Notes under the pieces: model-generated
The model's database searches: none
What the model saw: only the letters and a program-made list of their open reading frames with translations
Told to the model about the DNA's origin: nothing
Shown here: positions 19,089 to 29,542 of the stretch, piece after piece
How the letters are laid out: every line of letters starts with the position of its first letter
Numbering within the stretch: position 1 is the stretch's first letter
Position numbers and translations under genes: made by a program
Assembly (NCBI GenBank): GCA_018398765.1
Contig: JAHBMJ010005563.1
Span: forward strand, 3,866 to 67,865
DNA length: 64,000 nt
From: Chromera velia
Taxonomy: Eukaryota; Sar; Chromeraceae
Direction: 5' to 3'

Positions 19089-20252
19089 TCATTTTTTTCT
19101 TGCAAGAAAGAAGTGCGCATTGACCTCTACCCCATGACTCAACAACGTTCCCATTTCGTCAAAGATGATTTCAAAACAACAATCTGACTTGGAAGACTCA
19201 AAAACCTCACGCAGCTCCCCCTCCCTCAACAGCCGCCCAGCCTTGTAAGGGGGCCCCGGCCTCTCCTCAAGAATCTCGCCGTCCACAGAGGCGAATGTGG
19301 ACCAGACAAAAAGGCCCCGGCATGCCAACAAATCTCGACAAACAGGAAGCAGACGTCTCTCAAGAAATCTGTGTCCATGAATCAAACCAACGGATTCGGA
19401 TCTGTCCTCTCGAAGCAATTCCCTCTGGCAGTCTTCCACACTCTTGCCGTTCTTCCTCAAATCACATTGCTTCCACTCACACAGACCAGCGAGTCCCAAA
19501 TCAGCCGTCAGGGCCCGGGCCCTGGCAAGGGCACCATCATGGTTGTCGCTCCCCACTACCCGTATTCCGGTCTTGGCTGCCAGAAAGACTCCGTCACGTC
19601 CGTTGCCGCACCCCAAGTCAAGAGCCACACGCCCCTCACCCCCCGCTTCTTCAAACACAGGTGCAAACTTCTTCAGACAAAATTCAAGAAATACATTCGC
19701 CCTCCATCCTTCATTCACGCCCAGAGGCCCCCTCTGGAATTTGTCGGCCGGGGCCCCTTCCTTCACCATTCTGTTGATGGCTTCACTTTTTGTGATGCAC
19801 TCGGAGACGGTCCACTGGCAACCCCCCTGTTTCGTAAACAGCTTCGCCTTCTGACACTCGTCCTCTGAACCCAGAAAAGACAGTCGGTACTCGAAAGGGG
19901 GCGGTAGCTCAAAAGTCCGCGGCGTCAACTCGTCGACGGATATTTGAGTTGCCCCGTCTACGCTGCCTGTCTCTTCGCGCTCCCTCTTTGAACGCAGATC
20001 AATCAACACAGGGAGCCGGACTCTCTCTTCCTGGAATGTTTCGAATTCTTCCAGCAACGAGACTTCAGTGATATCGGGGGAAAGATCGGAGACGGCTGTC
20101 ATTCGGAGACGGGAGGACAGATGGGTCACGGACGGGCTGGGCTGAGTCAAGAAAAAAGGGCGGCAGTTCAGCGAAAGAGGAAATCGCATGTCATGAGTTG
20201 AATCGACGGAAATCAAGCAGCATAGAAGCGTGCAGACTAACTGGGCGCGCAT
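19089..20252 (-). CDS. Rhodanese-like / SAM-dependent methyltransferase fusion protein
   Basis: Single exon, 387 residues. The N-terminus (MRAQLVCTLLCCLISVDS) is hydrophobic like a signal peptide, and a transit-like stretch follows. Residues ~80-110 resemble the start of a rhodanese domain (LPVLIDLRSK, then GSVDGATQISVDEL), but the loop that holds the catalytic Cys is not evident. Residues ~165-387 form a class I methyltransferase: RGPLGVNEGWRANVFLE leads into motif I VALDLGCGNGRDGVFLA near residue 210 and the acidic motif II VVGSDNHDGALA, with CDLR further on. The type resembles TehB-like and thiol methyltransferases. Its substrate cannot be read from sequence. The leader suggests secretory or plastid targeting. 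The 3' end abuts the 40-bp tandem repeat. Confidence 0.85.
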   Translation of the reverse strand: MRAQLVCTLLCCLISVDSTHDMRFPLSLNCRPFFLTQPSPSVTHLSSRLRMTAVSDLSPDITEVSLLEEFETFQEERVRLPVLIDLRSKREREETGSVDGATQISVDELTPRTFELPPPFEYRLSFLGSEDECQKAKLFTKQGGCQWTVSECITKSEAINRMVKEGAPADKFQRGPLGVNEGWRANVFLEFCLKKFAPVFEEAGGEGRVALDLGCGNGRDGVFLAAKTGIRVVGSDNHDGALARARALTADLGLAGLCEWKQCDLRKNGKSVEDCQRELLREDRSESVGLIHGHRFLERRLLPVCRDLLACRGLFVWSTFASVDGEILEERPGPPYKAGRLLREGELREVFESSKSDCCFEIIFDEMGTLLSHGVEVNAHFFLARKK

Positions 20253-20866
20253 GTGGAAGGACGAAGGATTTTCCTTTGCTTAACATCTGGCCGAGCAGTA
20301 GGAGACAAGAACCGACCAACTTCTCTTCTGCAGACTCCACTGTATCTCGTTCAAAGACCACCCTTGCCAACCGCACATGCATAGGTCGATAATAGGTCGA
20401 TAGCACGCTGACATGGTGCAATCAAGCGTTGACGAGGGCCAGGTTTTAGTCCGTTGCAGTCCGTTGGACAGATAAGTCGCCAGGAGACATCAGGATGATG
20501 CGCCGATATCATGACGGCCGCGGGGCGGCGCGGCCGGGCCCCGGGATCGAACGGGTTCTTTTTGTTTAGAGCTCCGGCATACCCACGCACGGAGCGGGGG
20601 GCCGCATTGATGGATGCATGCAATCCCGCACGCGCGCGCCGCGGCACAGCCCACGCATTCAAGTGTTTGGCCGGGCCCCGCGGCTGAGTCCGAGTGAATT
20701 TTCAATTCACCCAGCATCTGTCTCCTTTCAATTTCCCTTTTGCTCATCTCATGTCATCACCGTCATCTGCGAAGCTGTGCACAATCGTTTTTCACGTGTC
20801 TTAATTTGAGCATTTTTTCTAATTTCTTGCCGCGCTTCCAAGAGCAACCTTACCTTTACAAATAAG
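20253..20866. promoter_or_regulatory. Divergent promoter region with GC-rich palindromic blocks
   Basis: Separates the minus-strand methyltransferase from the plus-strand small protein. Around 20515-20545 and 20665-20690 it carries GC-rich blocks of the form ggccgggccccg. Similar blocks occur in other intergenic spaces of the window (17570, 45549, 54617). No gene seen. Confidence 0.4.
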
Positions 20867-21809
20867 ATGATTCGCTTTGTTGTCTCTCTCTCTCTTCTCT
20901 CTCTCTGCATCACCGCCGTCCCTGTGGCTGCCCGAATGTCCACCTTCGCGGGCGCTCTGTCCATGTTGGAAACAACTAGGGGGGTCATTCCACCCAGGTC
21001 CCCGTCAAGGAAGTCAATTTTCTCCCCGCCTCCATGTGCCAATGTCAGTTTCAAGAGGGAGACAAGCGAAGAAAGTGAATTTTTAAGGAGACACGACCTC
21101 CAAGGTGCACCGCTTCAAAGAGAGAAAGGAAAAATGAGAGGGGGGGAGAAAGAGACAGACCCAGACATGCAGCGATCGAGCTGCATCGCTTAAAGGCGAG
21201 GCAGAAAATGACGAGAAAAAAAAGTGACCCTCGGGTCAAAGGAGACAGCAGTCTCCTGGTTTTCGTGGAGCCGGCCTTTTTGGTTTTCCTCGTTTTTTTT
21301 TTTGCTTCTCCACCCATCAGCTTCCTTTCTCGTTCTTGATTGACCCCCTCCCCTCCTGCCTCCTGATCCCTGTCTGCAGGACCTCAAACTGTGAAGCACA
21401 CCAAGGCCAAGTCGGTCCTCTCCTCTCTCTCTGTTCCTTTCCTCCCTTCCGTCTCCCTCCCGTCTCCGTCTTTTGTGTGTGCTTCTGGTTGCTTTCTTTA
21501 TCTTATCTTCCCCTGTCAAAGACAAAGGGTTCTTCTCAGAGACTTGTATTTGAGTCCCCTTGCATCTCTTTGCGCCCGCCAAAGGCCGTGCTCTCACACA
21601 CCTCCCCCTCCCTCCCTCGTGCCTGCAGAGACGGCGGCGAACTTCAAGAGGTCAACGACGGAGAGGAACTAAAGGAGGGCAGCTACACCGCCATCCTGAA
21701 GGCCAAGAGAGAGCTGCGCATCACCGACGAGAGACTCCTGAACGAGGAGCAGAGGATGTACTTCAACCTTCTCGTTAATAGAGCGCTCAGAGGTCAGCTG
21801 GTGGAGTGA
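20867..21809 (+). CDS. Small signal-peptide protein of unknown function, three exons
   Basis: Exons 20867-21104, 21380-21410 and 21629-21809 join in phase (1 then 2) to give 149 residues ending at a TGA at 21807-21809. Residues 1-22 (MIRFVVSLSLLSLCITAVPV) are a typical signal peptide. Residues 23-60 are Ser-, Pro- and Arg-rich like a plastid transit sequence. The C-terminal ~55 residues look folded and conserved, with EGSYTAILKAKRELRI followed by EEQRMYFNLLVNRALRGQLVE in the last exon. I do not recognise a family. The leader suggests import into a complex plastid or the secretory path. The 31-bp middle exon would be missed by most gene finders. Confidence 0.65.
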
Positions 21810-22361
21810 GGGGAGGGGCGGGGAAAGTGGAAGAGCAAGGGCGAGGGGAGTTCTCTGTCTTTGGCATTGTTTTCATCTTTCTATGCTCCTTGATCTTTCC
21901 TTCTGTCCCTATCTGTCGTCCTCCCTCGTTTGCCTGTGTGTGGGGGGGTGGGGGACAGAGAGAGTTGCAGAAAAGAAACTTTCAAACAGAGAAGAAAAAG
22001 GAAAGGGAAATCGAGAGTTCACTTCTCTTTTCTTTCACACTTTTCAGAGTCACCATGAACGTTCTTTTCCCGAGACACACAGAGGGGAATGGGAAACCCT
22101 TTCTCTTTTTATGGGTTGCTTCTTATCGTTCTGTCTGACTAATAGAGGTGAAGTGATAGAGGGAGTGACAAGAAAGACAGGTTTCACACTCTGAGTCTGA
22201 GAAAGGGAAAAGAAAAGAAAGAAGATAGAGACTGAATGAGAAGAGAAAGAAATTCACCATCGATTGATGAATAAACCATCTGAGTCTGAGAAGCATGCAG
22301 AGTCACTGTGACACAAAAACTTTGACCCGCGGCTTCAACCACACGCAACCACACCCTTCTT
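21810..22361. other. Intergenic, convergent 3' ends
   Basis: Between the + strand small protein and the - strand MYND gene. Purine- and pyrimidine-rich short runs only; no gene recognised. Confidence 0.5.
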
Positions 22362-23828
22362 TCACACTGCATACCTCCAGTAAAGGCGCGTTGCTTGTGC
22401 TTTCACCCTTTCCAGCATGAGGTCTTGTTCGGCAATGTGGCAGAGCAGACGAAGCAAATCATCTCGGAGGCTTTCTTCGGGGTCTTTATCCAATGCATCC
22501 TCCACCATCTGGTTGGGGAGCGCTGCGAGTGCGTCTAGTGCCCCTTTGATCAGCTGAGCAAGTCGAACGTCCCTCTGCGTATCCGTTCGATCCCTGTCTT
22601 GGCCAATCGTCTTGATGGGCCCGTCGATGCAGAGACAACCAACCACAAAGTTCACCACTTGCTCGTTAACAAGCTCCTGCTTCCTTGCTTCAGTTGCTAT
22701 CTCGACTCTCTTCAAGAAGTCCAGCGCTTCTGCACTATCCATCTCCTTCCTTGTGCCCTTCATAGCGTGTCCCGCCCACTCTCTGTCGCATTTCGCTCTG
22801 TGAGTGTTCCAGTGAACCTTCTGACATGCAACGCTGCAATAAGTTGCAACTTTGCTCTGCCAGTGGCTGCACCTCTTTCCCGCACTGCAGCTGTCTTCGT
22901 ATTGCCAGCATTGCAGCAGGGTAGCCGGCATTGCAGAAGTGTTGCGAGATGCAAAGGTCGGTTCCGCTGTCAAAGAAGACGCGCTAGAAGACGTGAGGCT
23001 TGGGACGGCTGCGCGTGGAACGATTGAGTCACGGTCTGCAGGTGTAGAGATGGGGACAGTCTCGCGCACAGGTGGAAAGACGGAGTCTTCATCTAGGGAT
23101 ACGGGGACCGGATGGCTCCCTGCAGTTAGAACTGTCACATTGTCAACAGGGTGACTGTCTTGTTCTGCACTTGCAGGTTGACCTAAACTGGGTGTGTTGC
23201 GCAAGACCTCGCTGTGCACAGTGACATTGCAGTCGGGGGGAGGAGAGACGTGAAGGTGGTTCACTTGGTGGGACAGTCTCGTGGAAGGCACACGCAACTG
23301 GACATCTGCTGTGGCGTTGCTTCCAAAGCCTCTGGCCTTATCAGGAGCCTGGTGGAAGGGCCTCGGACGATATGGATACCATGGACGAGCTATGGCTGAT
23401 AGGTCGCTGGAAGGACGTGACGAGGGGAAGGCGCCCGGAAGAACGTAACCGTTTTCGTTTCTGCCATCTCCCTCTCCTTGAAGGCTTAGCGTCTGGAGCC
23501 ACTGCAATCTCGACCAGCGCTTGCCTCTTCTGGTTGACTTGCGAAAGGAAACGCTACTAGGCTTGCCCGTCTCTTGAGGGTTCATTCCGGAGCTGCACTC
23601 TTGCAAGTTTGTCTCTTCATCCCTGGAGACGGAAACACTGGAGACGGAAGAAAGTGTTCTCTGAATGTGTTGCAGAGAGCTGATGATTTCCGCGACCTGC
23701 ACTGGAAGATCAGTCACGGATACCAGAAGCAGAGACTGGGATTGCTTGAGTGCTTGCTTTGTGATGCTTAGCGCCGTCTGAAGACCACTGTGCGGCTCTT
23801 GCGTCTGAGTTGAAGTGACACGGCTCAT
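22362..23828 (-). CDS. MYND-type zinc-finger protein
   Basis: Single exon, 488 residues. The first ~300 residues are low-complexity, rich in Ser, Thr, Pro and Gln, and probably disordered. A MYND-like finger lies near residues 307-346: C-x6-C-x5-C, then YCSVACQKVHWNTHRAKC, which is the usual second half of the motif. The first half is off-pattern: the first Cys pair is spaced by six residues and the CxxC of the second knuckle reads CSHW, so a His may replace a Cys. The last ~120 residues are predicted helical with a charged composition. MYND fingers bind proline-rich partners and often act in transcription; the specific role is unknown. Confidence 0.8.
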   Translation of the reverse strand: MSRVTSTQTQEPHSGLQTALSITKQALKQSQSLLLVSVTDLPVQVAEIISSLQHIQRTLSSVSSVSVSRDEETNLQECSSGMNPQETGKPSSVSFRKSTRRGKRWSRLQWLQTLSLQGEGDGRNENGYVLPGAFPSSRPSSDLSAIARPWYPYRPRPFHQAPDKARGFGSNATADVQLRVPSTRLSHQVNHLHVSPPPDCNVTVHSEVLRNTPSLGQPASAEQDSHPVDNVTVLTAGSHPVPVSLDEDSVFPPVRETVPISTPADRDSIVPRAAVPSLTSSSASSLTAEPTFASRNTSAMPATLLQCWQYEDSCSAGKRCSHWQSKVATYCSVACQKVHWNTHRAKCDREWAGHAMKGTRKEMDSAEALDFLKRVEIATEARKQELVNEQVVNFVVGCLCIDGPIKTIGQDRDRTDTQRDVRLAQLIKGALDALAALPNQMVEDALDKDPEESLRDDLLRLLCHIAEQDLMLERVKAQATRLYWRYAV

Positions 23829-24098
23829 TACACTTTCAGATCAGTCGTTCTCTGTCAATACTGCACGATCTTCTCTTGCGAGTCAAGCAACGAACATCTG
23901 TGTTCACGCTCGCTATAACGAGAACGGCTCGCTCAAGGAAAACGGCTCGCTCGATGAAGGAGATCACGAGAATTAAATACGTCTTTAAGAATTATAAAAC
24001 TTATACTGGAAGCAGGAAACTTGGTGAAATCTAAACGTAAGATCCCCCGTTAAATTTTAACGCTGAATTCCACTATTAACATTTTTCTAAAGTCCCGG

Positions 24099-24141
<43 letters not shown>

Positions 24142-25330
24142 ATGTTCCGCCCTAGGGCCTTCCCACTATGTCTATCTGTCACCAGAGCTAGCAAGGTGGA
24201 CATTAAATTTTTGTCTTGCTGTGTGTATGAAAATTAATTCTTGGGAAAACTTAGTCCTCCTTGTATAGGTGCTCATGTCCTAGCTCATGTCTCTGCATCT
24301 GTATATGTACCTAGATATGTACCTAAATCTAAGCGTACGTGTACGAGTACATGCGTACATCTGTGTTAATATAAGAGCTTGTGCGTATAGTTATGTGTTT
24401 CAAGTTATGTCCGTTTGTGCGTCCGTGAAGGCCTGTCTATAGCTCTAGCTGTAGAGACCTGGACAAAGAGCTGAATTGTGGACGAACTAGGACGAGCACC
24501 ACTTGAAAGGGTCGTTAATTCAATTGTTTCTGATAGTTTGTGAGTGCCCCTCAATTGTGTCTCGATCTTTGTATTCTTGTGGTGGGTGCTTGTTGATCAT
24601 TGCGCAGGCAAAGAAAGAAATTTTCAAGGGACCAAGAACCAAGACCAGAGGAATGGACCTGCACGCGCCGTTCATGCACGAGAACCGTCATCGGCACGCG
24701 CTTAAGAGAAAGAACCGCGTGAGCGTGAGAGAAGTATTTTTTCACAAAGGACATCTAGAAGTGTGCTCTTTTCATATTCGCATGTACACAACCGGAGATA
24801 CAGGGACAAAGAAAGGCACTGCCAGATACGCAGCTCTCACACGAGGAGACAAAAAACCTCTGAGTCACCTACACTCAAGAAGAGAGATGGAAGGTTGGAC
24901 ATCGACAGAAAGAGAGACAAAAACAACAAGAACGAACAACTTCAGAGGATTTTGTCAAACAGACCTACCCATGCAAGCTGCTCACCCGCCTGCATGCCGA
25001 GTCATTCACTCACTCTCTTAGAATAAACTCTCTCACAGACTGCCTTATCGACTTAAAGACGAGCGAGACTGCTTGCGAGAATGAGAATGCTTCTATTCGC
25101 AAACAGTACCACCGCACCCCTGGTCCAACCACTTGATCATGCAAAAACAACAATCAAAGCAAACCAAAGAAGACCAAACAAAAAGAAAACTGGACAAACC
25201 AAGAAGAGCGGATCCCCAAGAAATCGTATGAAGGTCGAGATGTACTTTTTTGTGTAGAAATGAACGAGCAAGTCGAGGGGTCTGTCCACCCCTTCAGACC
25301 GAAGCTTCCTTCCACCCTGCATCATGCGGT
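23829..25330. other. Intergenic region with AT-rich part and no resolved gene
   Basis: From 23950 to 24480 the DNA is AT-rich and holds the GATT repeat described separately. A plus-strand frame at 24503-25021 (172 codons) has composition that is not obviously coding and overlaps a minus-strand frame; I could not support either. Confidence 0.4.
24092..24167 (-). repeat. Short dispersed repeat with (CAAT)n tail
   Basis: On the minus strand it reads GGGAAGGCCCTAGGGCGGAA, then catat, then about ten caat units. The same core and tail recur at 57576-57629 on the plus strand. The layout, a short body plus a simple tetranucleotide tail, resembles the 3' end of a heavily 5'-truncated LINE or SINE. 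Confidence 0.6.
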
Positions 25331-26972
25331 TTAGACTGCATGTACAAACTCCGGATCACCCCTTCTTGCTCTCTCCAAAATTCGTCTTCGGGTCTTATCC
25401 CGCTCCACCTCGTCCTCTCCCTTCCCATCCTCGTCCTCAGGAGAGCAGGGTGCATAAGTGCCTGCATATGATTACGTGTACCGTCTCGACAGCGTGAGAC
25501 CACCGAAAAAAAAACAGAACCTTTTCAACATTAAAAAAGGCCACACACACACACACACATACACACGCAGAGAGAGAGAGTGGGGGGGGGGAGAGAGGGA
25601 GAGAGACAGAGAATTTCGTTCTTTCTTGTTTTCTGCCTTTGACTTAAGAGCCATGTGAGTTTCAAAACACTCAGAGAAGTCTTCTCGGTTCGGGAACACG
25701 GTTGCAAGATGTACGTACCGCCTTGAGTCGATCCTCAGAGAAGATGAGACCCCGGCCTCTGGACTTGCCTGAAACAAAAAAAGAAACAAACAAAGAGCAG
25801 AAAGCTGTTTTCATCTTTGCAAGTCAGACAATCAAGTGGCATCCGATCAGATGTCCGCCCACTGACTTTATTCCGGTGACAGACGTACGTGCATATACTG
25901 TCAGAACCTGATTCCGAAGGCAGTCGGTCGCATTTTGATGTAACATAAGTCGATATGAGAAAGAGAACCAGGCAAATCTTGAAGCAGACACAGAAGTGTG
26001 AAACAGACAAACACTAGCACAACAAATTCATGCTCTGTTATTGCAACAGGCTCTCACATAATCGCGAGACGACCTCGCTCTGCTGATTGCCATGAACTCA
26101 CGCAGTCATCAGCTGCCTGCCTCACCCGGGTTTTGCTCAGTATGTGCGAACTCGAGAGATTCTTCATCAGCTGCCAATCTGAAATCCTTAGGAAAGGGAT
26201 CTGCGGTAGCTTCTTTTGCTTCTCCGAGTCCTCTTCTTCCTGAAAGAAAGCAATCAATTAAGAAAGGAAAACGTTTGATGGCGGCGAGCAGCCGGAGGGA
26301 AGTATCTAGGGGCAGATAGCGAGACGACAACGACAAACACACTCACCTAGACACAGAGCGAGCCAACCCTTCGACTTTCCTCCAGTTCCTGGCCATCATC
26401 TTCGGTGTCTTCATCTTGCTGTTCCTCGTTCCTCTCGAGAGGAGGGGGTGGCGGTAGGAGCTGTTGCATCAGATTCTACCGTAACGGCTGATTCATCTGC
26501 AGAAACGTGTCTGTGCAGGGAGACACCAAGAAGGGGATCAGGTGAAGCGAGTGCATGACTGGCCGGGTGGGCAAAAGAGAATTAATCCTGAAGTTCGTGT
26601 GGCCTCACATGCACCTATTCTGCCGTACCTCTGCAGACGCCTGAGATAGAGAGACAGGACAATATCTGCGAAGAGAAAGAGAACGACTCTCAAAGGAAGA
26701 TACGCCAACTCGGTATCCAAAAGGTTCAGCTCATCAATGTACAAAATTACCCTGTGCTATCCTGTGATCGGGCTTTTGCGGTGAGGCCAGGTTGCAAAAC
26801 AGTTTTGCCCTTTTTCACCGACTCGTCCGACCGTCCACGTCCACCGATCCGACCAGACAGTCTTCCACGGCATTCAAGGGGAATCTGACGAAGGAACACA
26901 CACAAATACATATATACACACATACATACGTTCATTGACAAGGACAGTCAACGAACCACAAATAATTACACA

Positions 26973-27022
<50 letters not shown>

Positions 27023-27091
27023 CTGTAATATTACAGTACGTGCACATGTCACAGGTTGGCTCTTCTCCTGTCCAGAGAAATGAAAGCGGGT
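25331..27091 (-). CDS. Unresolved multi-exon minus-strand gene, unknown function
   Basis: Several minus-strand segments have good splice sites and coding-like translations. Candidate exons are 27040-27091 (includes EEPTCDMCT), 26819-26884 (PLNAVEDCLVGSVDVDG), 26629-26665, about 26350-26464 (PPPPPLERN then acidic residues), 26126-26239, 25908-25977, 25715-25768 and 25331-25461 (ends RILERARRGDPEFVHAV then stop). The first three join in phase, and the last four join in phase. The junction near 26346, where a strong gtgagt donor follows an in-frame TAG, could not be fixed. From 26239 on, a second set of frames is also open. There may be one or two genes. No known domain was recognised. Confidence 0.35.
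25543..25612. repeat. (CA)n/(GA)n tract
   Basis: A CA dinucleotide run followed by GA and G-runs, within an intron or spacer of the unresolved minus-strand gene. A similar compound tract lies at 26969-27021. Confidence 0.85.
26969..27021. repeat. (CA)n(GA)n compound microsatellite
   Basis: About eleven CA units run straight into about fifteen GA units. On the minus strand this lies just downstream of the 27040-27091 candidate exon. Confidence 0.9.
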
Positions 27092-27396
27092 CTGCAAAGG
27101 CAACGAGGCGGAAAGAGCGAGAGAGAGAGAGACAACCTCAAGTATCAAGGCATTAACAAAAGCTCTTTCCGGCTCACAACAACAACAACTTGAAAGCTAG
27201 ACAAGTACGAATTGAACGTTGCATACCACAGACAGCCGCTAGAGAAAGAACGCCCTGCAGAACATCCCCTCTGAAGCACGTCACCTGACTGCCTCTTTCT
27301 AAGTTTACTCATTCCAAGCCCGAATAGACCTCAACATACACATGCCCAGTATCGGTTCGAAGGTCATCCACTTTCTCCCGAGGCTCCTTCCAGTCG

Positions 27397-28424
27397 TTAC
27401 ATGACCACACACCTAAACACCCACACATTGTCAAGCACGCACACCCAAACGCAAACACAATCGGACAGTGTCGGTGAGAAAAGGAGAAATAGAGCGGGAC
27501 ACGGGACCACTCGCAATCCTGGGACTTCTCTGACAGGGAACCTGCGACTCAAGGTCAAACAGGGCCTTCTCAGAGTACTCCACCAGGGGCGAATAACCAG
27601 CGCAACGCACACACACCAAAACACCCACACATTGTCAAGCACGCACACCCAAACGCAAACACAATCGGACAGTGTCGGTGAGAAAAAGAGAAATAGAGCG
27701 GGACACGGGACCACTCGCAATCCTGGGACTTCCCTGACAGGGAACCTGCGACTCAAGGTCAAACAGGGCCTTCTCAGAGTACTCCACCAGGGGCGAATGA
27801 CCAGCGCAACGCACGCACACACACCCGAACACACACCTAAACACCCACACATTGTCAAGCACGCACACCCAAACGCAAACACAATCGGACAGTGTCGGTG
27901 AGAAAAAGAGAAAAAGAGGGGGACACGGGACCACTCGCAATCCTGGGACTTCTCTGACAGGGAACCTGCGACTCAATGTCAAACAGGGCCTTCTCAGAGT
28001 ACTCCACCAGGGGCGAATAACCAGCGCAACGCTCACACACCTAAACACCCAAGCACGCACACCCAAACGCAAACACAATCGGACAGTGTCGGTGAGAAAA
28101 GGAGAAATAGAGCGGGACACGGGACCACTCGCAATCCTGGGACTTCTCTGACAGGGAACCTGCGACTCAAGGTCAAACAGGGCCTTCTCAGAGTACTCCA
28201 CCAGGGGCGAATAACCAGCGCAACGCACACACACCTAAACACCCACACATTGTCAAGCATGCAGACCCAAACGCAAACACAATCGGACAGTGTCGGTGAG
28301 AAAAGGAGAAATAGAGCGGGACATGGGACCACTCGCAATCCTGGGACTTCTCTGACAGGGAACCTGCGACTCAAGGTCAAACAGGGCCTTCTCAGAGTAC
28401 TCCACCAGGGGCGAATGGCTTCAT
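27397..28424. repeat. ~204-bp tandem repeat, five copies
   Basis: Five units of 194-220 bases. Using the shared word gaata/gaatg as a marker, units end at 27591, 27795, 28015, 28209 and 28413, giving steps of 204, 220, 194 and 204. Each unit has a CA-rich part (cacacacctaaacaccc) and a unique-looking part ending ctccaccaggggcgaat. The rightmost unit runs into non-repeated DNA at about 28414, next to the transposase-like exons, which suggests it is the founding copy. Open frames across it merely repeat the same peptide. Confidence 0.95.
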
Positions 28425-28432
28425 CCGCTCAC

Positions 28433-28990
28433 GATGATCTCCTCTGCCATAATCTGCAATTAATCCATAAGGATGGGAGAATAGGCATACGAGAATTCAT
28501 GTTGTTTCGTACGTGGCTGTCTATTTTCACATGTTGGCCGATGGGAGACGAACTACTTGAAGCTGTGCGGAAATGGCAGTGGACAAAACACTCAGTTTCT
28601 ATGTTTCGAATTTTCCACTTACAGTTTCAGTGAAGCGAGTCCAGTTGGCGACCGTCTTCTGGTCCATTCCTGTCATGACGCAGATAATTGTGTTGTTTAC
28701 TCTGAGAAGCATGAGCCAGATGAGAAACACCACAGCAGACAGAGCAAGCTTTGTTCCTTCTACAAGGGTCCCCGCTCGCTCCGAGAACTGTTTCGTCTTA
28801 GTCGAATAACCGTCGTGTCTGCAGCACCAAGTGACCCGCCCTTCTCTGTTCCTGCGTCGACGCATCTTGTGTCCCCCTCCGGACAGTCTGGCCATGTGGA
28901 GTCATCGTTTGAGTCGCTGTGTCTGTGGAGGATGCTGCGTTCATGGAGGAATACCTTGGCTGCTTTGTGGTCTGTCACTGTCTGTCTGAA
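28433..28990 (-). CDS. Merlin/ISXO2-like transposase, N-terminal part (partial or degraded)
   Basis: On the minus strand a frame from about 28895 to 28623 reads WCCRHDGYSTKTKQFSERAG, then TLVEGTKLALSAVVFLIWLM and TGMDQKTVANWTRF. This matches the N-terminal zinc-ribbon end and helix-turn-helix of the IS1595/ISXO2 group and its eukaryotic Merlin relatives, where the pattern is FSVRxGTxFExSKLxL, a helical stretch, then a TGxSxKTVxxW segment. A clear donor (gtaagt) follows at 28622, and a 21-bp exon at 28433-28453 (IMAEEII) joins in phase. The catalytic DDE part is not found beyond it; the 204-bp repeats occupy that place. It may be a broken element or a domesticated fragment. Confidence 0.5.
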
Positions 28991-29542
28991 TTCTGGATCG
29001 CAGAAAGACGGAAGCGGTCCCTAGGGTTGGTCTTTCCTCGTCGCTTTCCCTGTATAAAGGTCAGTCACTGTCGTTATGCATGGAGTATAGGTGCATGCAT
29101 GGACGTCCGGGGGCGCGCGGTCTTTGTGGGGGCGCGATATGGGCGCGATGCATGGGGGCGCGTCACTGCAGGCGTTCGATCATTGCGTAGAATGCCGCGG
29201 GGCCCTTCAGAGAGACTCAGCGATCGAACAGACAGATGAGCTAGATCAAATACGATCAGACAGGTATATAGCTTGCATACTATACTACTGCTGCAGCAAT
29301 TAAGTGTGAATGCAGGATTGCATATTAATATACACAGCGAAATTGAGGCTCTGCGTCTCGACCGTTGCAGTTTTGCGAGTGAGATGAATGTGGTGTTGCT
29401 CCGTGTATATAGACGGAGGTAGGGGACTCTGTCCACCGCGATTCTACTCGCTCGAATTGAAACGTGAATCGACGATTCTTGCAAGCCATTCTGCAGGTGT
29501 AACTCTACGCAATCTCTGCTTCTGTGCTCACGTGTCTTCGTG
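28991..29542. promoter_or_regulatory. Spacer upstream of DNMT2
   Basis: Between the minus-strand transposase fragment and the DNMT2 start. It contains GC-rich palindrome-like runs near 29105-29165 (gggggcgcgcgg, ggggcgcgat) and a gccgcggggccc block at 29192. No gene seen. The DNMT2 promoter should lie here. Confidence 0.35.

Noticed and set aside
24503-25021. 172-codon plus-strand frame
   Set aside because: Atypical composition, overlapping minus-strand frames, no domain and no clear upstream signals.
27397-28380. Several frames up to 199 codons
   Set aside because: Each repeats the same peptide from the ~204-bp array, with frame changes between units; no independent support.
27397-28424. 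CRISPR-like array
   Set aside because: Units are ~200 bases with no unique spacers, in a eukaryotic context with no Cas genes; it is a plain tandem repeat.
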